Shown: positions 1-5,484, numbered from the stretch's first letter. The stretch: DNA of 5,484 bases from Anaerolineaceae bacterium (GCA_003158355.1 PMIV01000055.1:1-5484), one strand, 5' to 3'. The notes: generated from the letters alone by a model not told the origin. Numbers and translations are program-made.

Positions 1-36
1 TATGAAGATTCTTTGCCAGCCCAGGCTGGATCATGA
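1..36 (+). CDS. ccmE: C-terminal end of probable CcmE heme chaperone (partial)
   Basis: Only the last 11 codons and a TGA stop lie in the window, reading YEDSLPAQAGS. CcmE is a membrane-anchored periplasmic chaperone that binds heme covalently and hands it to CcmF. Many non-proteobacterial CcmE proteins end shortly after a CPSKYE-like segment, and the leading YE here fits such an ending. The position directly upstream of ccmF on the same strand is the usual place for ccmE. The piece is too short to prove identity from sequence, so the call rests mainly on gene order. Any other gene ending here, for example ccmC or ccmD, cannot be excluded. Confidence 0.5.
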   Translation, partial: YEDSLPAQAGS

Positions 37-83
37 AGGGAATTAATTTGTTGATTGATCCAGGTCAGACAGGTAGAGCATGA
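33..83 (+). other. 16-codon mini-ORF bridging ccmE and ccmF
   Basis: An ATG at 33 overlaps the upstream stop as ATGA. It opens a 16-codon frame (MKGINLLIDPGQTGRA) whose TGA at 81-83 overlaps the ATG of ccmF, again as ATGA. The arrangement would let ribosomes finishing the upstream gene re-initiate, cross the gap and deliver themselves to the ccmF start. No clear Shine-Dalgarno sequence precedes the mini-ORF and the peptide resembles nothing I know. It may be a translational coupling device or chance; it is not proposed as a functional protein. Confidence 0.3.
71..76 (+). promoter_or_regulatory. Weak ribosome binding site for ccmF
   Basis: AGGTAG lies three bases before the ccmF ATG at 80 (its AGG core five bases before), giving a modest Shine-Dalgarno match. 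It supports the chosen ATG, which is also the first in-frame start ahead of the first hydrophobic helix. Confidence 0.45.
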
Positions 84-2110
84 TCGCTTATCTTGGTTTT
101 GGATTCCTATTTCTGACATTCTTGATCAGCCTGTATGCTTTTGGTACGGCAATTTATGGCTTGCGCGCCAAATCTGATGCCTTTATCGCTTCAGCGAGGG
201 TAGCAGCCATTATTGTTTTCCCATTGATTACTCTAGCAGTTTTGGCCCTGATGGGATTGATGCTGACGCAGCAGTTTCAATATACTTACGTTTTTCGTGT
301 GATCAGCCAGGATATGTCTCTGCCGCTCAAAGTCTCGGCGCTTTGGGGCGGGCAGGCTGGCTCGCTGCTTTTCTGGATATGGTTGCTGGCCGGGGTGACG
401 GCGGCCAGTTTCTTGTGGGGTAAACAGCGGCAACTAAAGGCGTTTACTCCCTGGGTGATCTTGGTCACCATGGTTCCGATGTTTTTCTTCCTGTTCATGT
501 CACTATTCCTGGAAAATCCATTTGAACGCATCTGGATACTTACCAATGGGCAGGTGGTTTCTTCATTTATTCAACCTGCCGGGACTTACCCGGTATTTCC
601 TCCCAGCGGAATCGGGCTGAATCCCTTATTACGCAATGTAGGGATGATCTTACATCCCCCTCTGCTATATTTGGGATTTGTCACTTTTCTTGTCCCCTTC
701 GCTTATGCCGTTGCCAGCCTGGTTACCGGCCAATTTAACAGCGGCTGGCTGCGGTTGACGCATGGTTGGACGCTGGCTGGTTGGATCTTCCTCTCGGCCG
801 GTCTGGTACTGGGCAGCCGCTGGTCTTATGATGTACTGGGTTGGGGAGGCTACTGGGGTTGGGACCCGGTGGAGATTGCCGCTTTTATGCCCTGGTTGAC
901 CAGCTCGGCTTTTCTGCATTCGGCTATTTTACAGGAGCGGCGCGACCTGTTCAAGCGCTGGAATTACGTTCTTCTCATGCTCACTTTCTGCCTGGTCATT
1001 TTGGGCACCTTCCTGACGCGCTCGGGTGTGCTCTCTTCTGTGCATGCTTTTTCTGAGTCTTCGATTGGGCCGGTATTCTTTGTTTTGATCGGTCTGTTAT
1101 TGGTCGCCTCGTTAGGGTTGATCTTGTGGCGTTGGAATGATCTGGCCGGCAACGGGGAAATGCATTCGATTTTCTCACGCGAGTCCCTTTTTCTATTCAA
1201 TAACATTCTCTTTGTGTGTATTTTTCTCATATGTTTGACGGGAGTGTTGTTCCCGATCCTTTCGCAGTTGTTCAGCGGGCAGCAGATCACCGTGGGTGCG
1301 CAGTGGTACAAATCTACCACCGGACCGTTGTTTGCTTTGTTGATCTTGCTGATGGGTCTGGTCCCCCTTTCGGTCTGGGGAGCATCCACGGCGAAAAAGC
1401 TGGGGAAAACCATTTGGGAACCCGCGTTACTTTCTTTACTACTGCCGATTGTTTTGCTTTTGAGCGGGATTCGTTTGTGGGGAGCCGTTCTGGCACTTTG
1501 GTTGGCTGCATTTGTCGTCTGTGTGTCACTCTACGATTTGAACCGGACAGCCTGGGCGCGGCATAACGCTTTGCATGAGACCCTGCCGACGGCATTATTT
1601 CACCTGGTTCGCAGCAATCACCGACGCTACGGTGGTTATTTGGTGCATATCGGCGTGGTTTTAATGGCAATCGGTATTGTGGGAATTGAATTTTTTCAAA
1701 CACAAACCCAGGTGACCCTCTCCCAGGGAGAAACGCTCCAATTTAATGGATATTCGCTGCGGTTTGCCGACCTGAAAACTGTCAAGACGGCAGACAGCCT
1801 TGAAAGCACGGAAGCGACGCTGAATGTTACTGCTGCCAACGGCAAAAGTTTTATTTTGATTCCCCGCTCGGATAATTACACTTTGCAGCAGCAATCGGTG
1901 ACTGTGCCGGGTCTGCGCAGCACGCTGGCCGGGGATTTATACGTTGTTCTGGTAGACTGGCAGCCCCTTTCGAGCAGCAGTGCCACGTTCAGGCTTTTTT
2001 ACAATCCATTAATTCTCTGGTTTTGGATCGGAGCCGTGGTCCTTGTTTTGGGTGGTTTATTTGCTTTTTCACCGGTAAAATTCAATCAAAGCCAAGAGCT
2101 GCCGGCATGA
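80..2110 (+). CDS. ccmF: CcmF, heme lyase subunit of cytochrome c maturation System I
   Basis: This 676-residue polytopic membrane protein (about 14-15 predicted helices) belongs to the heme-handling family that shares the tryptophan-rich WWD motif. CcmF takes heme from CcmE and attaches it to the CXXCH cysteines of apocytochromes on the outer face of the membrane. The WWD motif is WGGYWGWDPVE at residues 255-265. Four histidines match those known to ligand heme in E. coli CcmF: H192 (in LHPPLLYLG), H280 (in FLHS), H322 (in SGVLSSVHAF) and H523 (in GGYLVHIG). A large outer loop of about residues 538-637 precedes a final helix near 640-662. The length is slightly above E. coli CcmF (647), so the gene looks complete and intact. 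The stop overlaps the next ATG as ATGA. NrfE is a close paralogue, but the surrounding ccmH and ccmG genes favour CcmF. Confidence 0.96.
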   Translation: MIAYLGFGFLFLTFLISLYAFGTAIYGLRAKSDAFIASARVAAIIVFPLITLAVLALMGLMLTQQFQYTYVFRVISQDMSLPLKVSALWGGQAGSLLFWIWLLAGVTAASFLWGKQRQLKAFTPWVILVTMVPMFFFLFMSLFLENPFERIWILTNGQVVSSFIQPAGTYPVFPPSGIGLNPLLRNVGMILHPPLLYLGFVTFLVPFAYAVASLVTGQFNSGWLRLTHGWTLAGWIFLSAGLVLGSRWSYDVLGWGGYWGWDPVEIAAFMPWLTSSAFLHSAILQERRDLFKRWNYVLLMLTFCLVILGTFLTRSGVLSSVHAFSESSIGPVFFVLIGLLLVASLGLILWRWNDLAGNGEMHSIFSRESLFLFNNILFVCIFLICLTGVLFPILSQLFSGQQITVGAQWYKSTTGPLFALLILLMGLVPLSVWGASTAKKLGKTIWEPALLSLLLPIVLLLSGIRLWGAVLALWLAAFVVCVSLYDLNRTAWARHNALHETLPTALFHLVRSNHRRYGGYLVHIGVVLMAIGIVGIEFFQTQTQVTLSQGETLQFNGYSLRFADLKTVKTADSLESTEATLNVTAANGKSFILIPRSDNYTLQQQSVTVPGLRSTLAGDLYVVLVDWQPLSSSSATFRLFYNPLILWFWIGAVVLVLGGLFAFSPVKFNQSQELPA

Positions 2111-2622
2111 ATCTAGTTCATTCTTTTTCACGGAAAATTTTCATGGCGGTCATTGCCATCTCTATTGCCATTGAAGGCATGGCCATCATCGTCAATTCTG
2201 CATGGGCGCAAGCGCAACCGACCCCGTCGAGCGATGATCAGGTAAATGCCATTGCCAGCCAGCTCTACTGCCCGGTATGTGAAAATATCACTTTGGATGT
2301 TTGTTCCACGCAAGCCTGCGCACAGTGGCGTGATTTGATCCGTGATAAATTGGGCCAGGGGGATTCACCTGCTCAGATCAAAGACTATTTCGTTCAACAA
2401 TACGGTGATCGGGTTCTGGCCGTTCCGCCGCGCACTGGGTTAAATTGGCTCCTCTATTTACTCCCCCCGCTGATCTTTCTGGCAGCGTTGATCTTGATGG
2501 TACGTTTTTTTATGAAACACCGTTCTTTAAGTCCGGCTGTGCCTGAATCAGAAATTGGAGAGGGTACTTCCCCGGCAAAAAACGGCCCGGATGTGTCGGA
2601 AAAAGGCGGAAAAATTGATTGA
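2107..2622 (+). CDS. ccmH: CcmH/CycL-type thiol-disulfide protein with four cysteines
   Basis: This 171-residue protein starts at the ATG that overlaps the ccmF stop. An in-frame upstream extension to 2023 lies inside ccmF and is not credible. A hydrophobic signal segment (about 10-34, ending near SAWAQA) exports the domain to the outer face. The core then reads LYCPVCEN (C55, C58), equivalent to the LRCXXCQN motif of CcmH, and a second helix follows with PPRTGLNWLLYLLPP leading into a membrane anchor at about 113-134. CcmH reduces the disulfide of apocytochrome or forms a mixed disulfide with it, working with CcmG. Unlike proteobacterial CcmH, it has two further cysteines, C66 and C71, in the segment just after the CXXC, plus an Arg-to-Tyr and a Gln-to-Glu change in the motif. 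The C-terminal tail of about 35 residues is polar and probably cytoplasmic. Its 3' end overlaps the next gene by 8 bases. Confidence 0.92.
   Translation: MNLVHSFSRKIFMAVIAISIAIEGMAIIVNSAWAQAQPTPSSDDQVNAIASQLYCPVCENITLDVCSTQACAQWRDLIRDKLGQGDSPAQIKDYFVQQYGDRVLAVPPRTGLNWLLYLLPPLIFLAALILMVRFFMKHRSLSPAVPESEIGEGTSPAKNGPDVSEKGGKID
2601..2610 (+). promoter_or_regulatory. Shine-Dalgarno that selects a TTG start for ccmG
   Basis: The purine-rich AAAAGGCGGA contains a near-consensus AAGGCGG about five bases before TTG at 2615. No comparable site precedes the alternative in-frame ATG at 2591 or the TTG at 2555. This is the basis for placing the thioredoxin start at 2615. The site lies inside the last codons of ccmH, so the two genes are translationally linked. 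Confidence 0.5.
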
Positions 2623-3184
2623 TTCGTTCTCTCCTCCAGAAGGTCAGACTATCCGCAAACGACTGCCCATTTGGGTGATCCTTGCTGCCGGAGTTATTCT
2701 TCTGTCATTCTTGGTCCTTCTAGTTTTGGGATTGCAGAAGAGCAATGTACAGACATTGACATTGGGGAGCAAAGTGGCTGATTTTAAACTGACCACATTT
2801 GACGGCAGCCAGGTTACTTTGAAGAGTCTGCAGGGGAAAACTGTTTTGATCAATTTTTGGGCTTCGTGGTGTACAACCTGTATCGATGAAGCCGCTATTT
2901 TACAAGAAGGTTGGCAAAAAGTTGGCTTGGGCGGACAGATCGTGTTTCTCGGGGTCGATTATGCGGATACTGAACCCGCAGCCAAAGCATTCATGCAGAA
3001 ATATTCGATCAGCTATTTGAACGGCCCTGATCTGCGTTCTGCGCTTTCGCAGCAATTTCACATCAGTGGCGTGCCCGAAACCTATCTAATCGATGCTGAC
3101 GGCACCCTGCGGGGCATCAAGATCGGCCCATTTGGTTCGGCAGAAGAATTATCGACGTTTCTAGAGCAAAAGTCAGGTAACTAA
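2615..3184 (+). CDS. ccmG: CcmG/ResA-type membrane-anchored thioredoxin
   Basis: The predicted product has 189 residues from TTG 2615; starting at ATG 2591 would give 197. A basic stretch (RKR, residues 14-16) precedes one membrane anchor at about 18-40, so the thioredoxin domain faces outward. The fold is visible as a VADFKLTTFDG strand at the domain start, the active site WCTTC with C86 and C89 after NFWAS, and the cis-proline segment GVPETYLID with P154, a hallmark of the CcmG/ResA/TlpA group. These proteins keep the cysteines of apocytochrome c or CcmH reduced for heme attachment. The active site lacks the proline common just before the second cysteine in this family (WCXPC). The gene overlaps ccmH by 8 bases and ends 2 bases before the next ATG. 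The gene symbol rests on context; ResA or TlpA would be equally fair by sequence alone. Confidence 0.9.
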   Translation: MIDSFSPPEGQTIRKRLPIWVILAAGVILLSFLVLLVLGLQKSNVQTLTLGSKVADFKLTTFDGSQVTLKSLQGKTVLINFWASWCTTCIDEAAILQEGWQKVGLGGQIVFLGVDYADTEPAAKAFMQKYSISYLNGPDLRSALSQQFHISGVPETYLIDADGTLRGIKIGPFGSAEELSTFLEQKSGN

Positions 3185-3186
3185 CG

Positions 3187-3624
3187 ATGGTATTAACCTC
3201 TATTTTTATCATTCTGGCAGTGGGTGTGTTGGTGATAGCGGTGGTCATCCAACCGCTTTATGGCGTCTCCACAGGCGCATTCAATGAAGTGAGCCGTATT
3301 TCCGAAGAGGACCTTTCTGCGGCCAATCAAAAGCATTTGGATTGGCTGCACGATCTGGAGATCGAGCATGCTGCCGGAAAAATCGAGCAACAAGATTTTA
3401 TTCAGCAAAGAGCCGTTCTTCAGCAAGAAGTTGAAAATTTGCACAGTAAAATTCAGTTACTGCAGGAAGACCCAGCCGCAAAGGGCGACCGGGAGATCGA
3501 AAGCATGATCACGAACCGCCGCATGGAGAGAGTGGAGCGTTCGGCAGGATTTTGCGTAAAATGCGGAACGCCGCTGCAAAGGTCTGATCTGTTTTGCCCG
3601 AACTGTGGTTTGAAGCTCAAGTGA
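3187..3624 (+). CDS. CcmI-like membrane protein with C-terminal zinc ribbon
   Basis: This is a 145-residue protein. An N-terminal membrane helix (about 3-24) is followed by a charged, probably coiled region (about 38-95) and then a four-cysteine zinc ribbon, CVKC (C123, C126) and CPNC (C137, C140), near the C-terminus. The charged region contains L-x-x-L-E-x-E-x-x-x-G-K-I-x-x-x-D-F, resembling the cytoplasmic loop between the two helices of CcmI. In CcmI this loop is followed by a second helix and a periplasmic TPR domain that holds apocytochrome; here both are missing and a zinc ribbon takes their place. The likely topology is N-outside with the ribbon in the cytoplasm. The gene follows ccmG after 2 bases, with AGG at 3175 as a weak ribosome site. 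The CcmI relationship is inferred from a short pattern plus position. The function is unknown; it may organise the Ccm complex from the cytoplasmic side. Confidence 0.8.
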   Translation: MVLTSIFIILAVGVLVIAVVIQPLYGVSTGAFNEVSRISEEDLSAANQKHLDWLHDLEIEHAAGKIEQQDFIQQRAVLQQEVENLHSKIQLLQEDPAAKGDREIESMITNRRMERVERSAGFCVKCGTPLQRSDLFCPNCGLKLK

Positions 3625-3634
3625 TGCACTGCCT

Positions 3635-5422
3635 ATGAAAAACAGTCCTAATCCGGTTGCCTGGTTCCCGATCTTTACTTTACTCACTTTGGTGTTGAGT
3701 GGATGCGCGGTTCAAACCACTGTGCTGCTTAAAAGTGAACAAATGACCGCAACGGTGGAAGCCAGGATGACACTGCCTCTGGTGGCACCATCGATCGAAG
3801 AAGGCAAGAATCGCTTTACTCAGTATTGTTCGAGCTGCCATATCCAAAGCAATCCGGCGCAAACTTCAGATACGGGCAAAGTGGATCTCATCCCTGTTGA
3901 TTGGTTGAAACAAACTCTACCCACACAGATGTATTCGACACTGACCAGCGGGATCACTGCGCATGGAATGCCGGCTTTTCCGGCGCTTTCTTCCAGTGAC
4001 CGCTGGAATCTGGTGGCTTACCTGCTTTCTCTGGTTGCCACGCAAGGCAGCCAATCCAACAGCAAATTGATCTATCAGAATATGTGCCTGTCCTGCCACG
4101 GAAGCACCGGAAACGGAGATGGTTCGCAGGCAATTTCAAAGAATTTACAGCTTTCCGATTGGCAAAGTGAGCCCCTATTGATGGATTATTCCAACGAAGA
4201 GCTTTATTATGCGATTCGCAGCGGCAATAATCACGGTATGGGAACTTTTGCGGTGATGCTGAGTGATGCGCAGATCTGGTCATTGGTGGCTACCACCCGT
4301 GCCCTTTCAGTTTCTCCTTCCAATTCCAATACATTGCTGCAGAACGAATCGGGGCAGCCGGCAAGTACCACCGCATCACAACAAAACCAGGGGTTTATCA
4401 CCATCGAGGGAACCGTTACCAATGGTTCTGGCAGTACCCTAGACGACCTGAACGGACTAAATTTGGAAATAACCAGGCCCGGTCAGACTACCCAGACCAT
4501 GGTGGCCAAAGTGATGCAAGATAACTCTTTTCAGTTTGTGTTGGTGCCCTATTCCGCTGATTGGAGTTATACGGCAGAGATCACCAATAATGGCATTGTC
4601 TATAAATCCGTTCGTTTCTCCGGCCAAAGCACAACCTCAGGGTCAACCGTTCCCCTGGATATAAAGGTGTATGACACCTCTGCAGATACCAGTGTTTTAC
4701 GGGCTGAACGGCTGCATGTCCTTCTTGATTTCCAGGCCGATCACCTGATCCACGTGACCGAGAGTTACTTGATCAGAAATCCTTCTTCCTATACAGTTTC
4801 CCCCGTGGATGAGCAAACTCCACTCCTGAATTTCTTGCTTAATAAGGATGCTCAAAATGTGATCGTGGATCAAAATTCCCAATCGCAGTTTCTCAAGGTT
4901 TTAACCGGAAAATTGGGAGATTGGCAGCCGATCCTTCCAGGCGGCGTACACCAGGTGATGTTCGAGTACGATCTTCCCTTTGAAAATGATCGAAATATTC
5001 TCTTTAATGTTCCGGTTCAGGTCACTTCAGCGATGATCATGGTTGAAAACCAGGGCAAAGAGATCACCTGTTCGGGGATGCTCACATCAAACCAGCAGAT
5101 GGCCAAGTCTGAATCTCTTCTCATGTTCACCGGGGGAAATGTCAACGCCGGTGGAAATTTGGAATTACACTGTTTTAACAAAAACGAGATCTTCCCAGAA
5201 ATAATTGGTATTATCGCCCTTGTTTTAGCCCTCATGTGTGCTATATGGATTGGGTTTGCGACAAAGAAAAAGGGAGCGCAGCAGCAGGGGAATGGCTCAA
5301 AAAAGACGACCCTTTTAGACGCGGTGATCGCTTTGGATGATCAATTTAAAGCCGGAGAAATTTCGGCAGAGGTCTATCATGCCAAACGCGAGGAACTGAT
5401 CAAAAAATTAGGAGGGGAATGA
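3635..5422 (+). CDS. Diheme cytochrome c lipoprotein with beta-rich domain, TM helix and cytoplasmic tail
   Basis: This 595-residue protein has no counterpart in the classic ccm operon. A signal peptide ends in the lipobox LSGC (residues 21-24), so C24 should be lipidated and the N-terminus anchored at the outer face. Two class-I-like cytochrome c domains follow. The first has CSSCH at 65-69 and probable distal ligand M112 in HGMPAF; the second has CLSCH at 151-155 and probable ligand M202 in HGMGTF. A Ser/Gln/Asn-rich linker (about 226-252) leads to a region of about 253-515 with alternating beta-strand character, beginning with ITIEGTVTNGSG as in carboxypeptidase-regulatory-like or Ig-like folds. 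It contains two isolated cysteines, C479 and C513. A membrane helix at about 520-541 is followed by KKK and a charged tail (561-594) resembling SHOCT-type short C-terminal domains. The start ATG has no strong ribosome site. Possible roles are electron delivery to the Ccm complex, apocytochrome handling, or being a client cytochrome; the sequence does not decide. Confidence 0.85.
   Translation: MKNSPNPVAWFPIFTLLTLVLSGCAVQTTVLLKSEQMTATVEARMTLPLVAPSIEEGKNRFTQYCSSCHIQSNPAQTSDTGKVDLIPVDWLKQTLPTQMYSTLTSGITAHGMPAFPALSSSDRWNLVAYLLSLVATQGSQSNSKLIYQNMCLSCHGSTGNGDGSQAISKNLQLSDWQSEPLLMDYSNEELYYAIRSGNNHGMGTFAVMLSDAQIWSLVATTRALSVSPSNSNTLLQNESGQPASTTASQQNQGFITIEGTVTNGSGSTLDDLNGLNLEITRPGQTTQTMVAKVMQDNSFQFVLVPYSADWSYTAEITNNGIVYKSVRFSGQSTTSGSTVPLDIKVYDTSADTSVLRAERLHVLLDFQADHLIHVTESYLIRNPSSYTVSPVDEQTPLLNFLLNKDAQNVIVDQNSQSQFLKVLTGKLGDWQPILPGGVHQVMFEYDLPFENDRNILFNVPVQVTSAMIMVENQGKEITCSGMLTSNQQMAKSESLLMFTGGNVNAGGNLELHCFNKNEIFPEIIGIIALVLALMCAIWIGFATKKKGAQQQGNGSKKTTLLDAVIALDDQFKAGEISAEVYHAKREELIKKLGGE
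5410..5417 (+). promoter_or_regulatory. Strong ribosome binding site for the downstream ABC ATPase gene
   Basis: AGGAGGGG lies inside the last codons of the cytochrome gene, immediately before the ATG at 5419. It is the best Shine-Dalgarno match in the window, though the spacing is short. Together with the ATGA overlap it suggests both coupling and independent strong initiation of the ATPase. Confidence 0.65.
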
Positions 5423-5484
5423 CCATTGCACAGACTTTTCTGCAGGCTGATGGAATCTCCAAATCTTTTGGACCCAAAAAAGTA
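5419..5484 (+). CDS. ccmA: Start of ABC transporter ATPase, probably CcmA (partial)
   Basis: Twenty-two codons run to the window end without a stop. The segment around GISKSFGPKKV is the standard first strand of ABC ATPase subunits, where a nucleotide-stacking aromatic residue lies shortly before the Walker A loop; the Walker A motif itself would fall just beyond the window. The ATG overlaps the preceding stop as ATGA, so the gene belongs to the same operon. In a ccm locus the expected ATPase is CcmA, which works with CcmB to drive release of heme-loaded CcmE. The ABC identity is well supported by pattern; the CcmA assignment is from context only. Confidence 0.65.
   Translation, partial: MTIAQTFLQADGISKSFGPKKV

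Noticed and set aside
964..1413. 149-codon open frame on the - strand opposite ccmF
   Set aside because: It lies wholly antisense to a well-conserved ccmF region (H322 and adjacent helices), has an Arg/Lys/Pro-rich composition with no motif, and is best explained as a shadow of the coding strand.
1216..1566. 116-codon open frame on the + strand in another frame within ccmF
   Set aside because: The ccmF frame is uninterrupted and conserved across this span; the alternative product shows no family features.
1314..1703. 129-codon open frame on the - strand opposite ccmF
   Set aside because: Antisense to ccmF helices and the conserved H523 region, with no recognisable domain or ribosome site; a coding shadow.
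2023..2106. Upstream in-frame extension of ccmH
   Set aside because: It would overlap ccmF by about 88 bases and place 28 non-signal-like residues before an otherwise normal signal segment. The ATG at 2107 in the ATGA overlap is far more plausible.
80..2110. Assignment of the large WWD protein as NrfE (nitrite reductase-specific heme lyase)
   Set aside because: Neighbouring ccmH, ccmG and probable ccmE and ccmA genes, with no nrfA-like gene in view, favour general CcmF.
2591..2593. ATG at 2591 as the ccmG start
   Set aside because: Not excluded, but no ribosome binding site precedes it and it deepens the overlap with ccmH, whereas TTG 2615 has AAGGCGG at good spacing. Kept as the alternative.
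1..5484. CRISPR array, insertion sequence, tRNA or rRNA, terminator hairpins
   Set aside because: Reading the window I found no repeat-spacer pattern, transposase or terminal repeats, no cloverleaf or rRNA-like stretch, and no GC hairpin followed by a T-run between genes; the gaps are too short to hold most of these.

Overview
The window is a tightly packed, single-strand piece of a System I (Ccm) cytochrome c maturation operon. In order it holds the last codons of a probable ccmE, a complete ccmF, a ccmH-type thiol protein, a ccmG/ResA-type membrane thioredoxin, a small CcmI-like membrane protein ending in a zinc ribbon, a large diheme cytochrome c lipoprotein with a beta-rich C-terminal half, and the first 22 codons of an ABC ATPase that is probably ccmA. 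All genes are on the + strand. Neighbours overlap or lie within about 45 bases of each other. I see no internal promoter, terminator, RNA gene, mobile element or repeat array, and no gene-free stretch longer than 45 bases.

The organism is most likely a bacterium of the Chloroflexota, perhaps Anaerolineae. This is inference from the four-cysteine CcmH, a CcmI-like protein with a zinc ribbon instead of TPRs, a lipoprotein cytochrome c, and moderate base composition. No ribosomal or other phylogenetic marker is present, so the assignment is tentative.

By analogy with known Ccm systems, CcmA (with partners outside the window) and CcmE deliver heme to the outer face of the membrane. CcmF accepts it and ligates it to apocytochrome. 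CcmG and CcmH keep the CXXCH cysteines reduced. The classic apocytochrome chaperone CcmI, with its TPR domain, is absent here. Its membrane-helix and cytoplasmic-loop half appears to survive as the 145-residue zinc-ribbon protein. The next gene, a 595-residue protein with lipobox, two heme-c domains, a beta-rich region, a TM helix and a cytoplasmic tail, has no counterpart in the textbook operon. The cytoplasmic tail of that cytochrome and the loop of the CcmI-like protein share a short helical-hairpin pattern. This links the two odd genes and is the most interesting lead in the window: a possible accessory electron-transfer or apocytochrome-handling unit built into the Ccm machinery.

Expression looks strongly coupled: ATGA stop/start overlaps occur at three or more junctions and one 8-base gene overlap occurs at ccmH/ccmG. 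A 16-codon mini-ORF bridges the only sizeable gap (ccmE to ccmF), overlapping both neighbours by ATGA.
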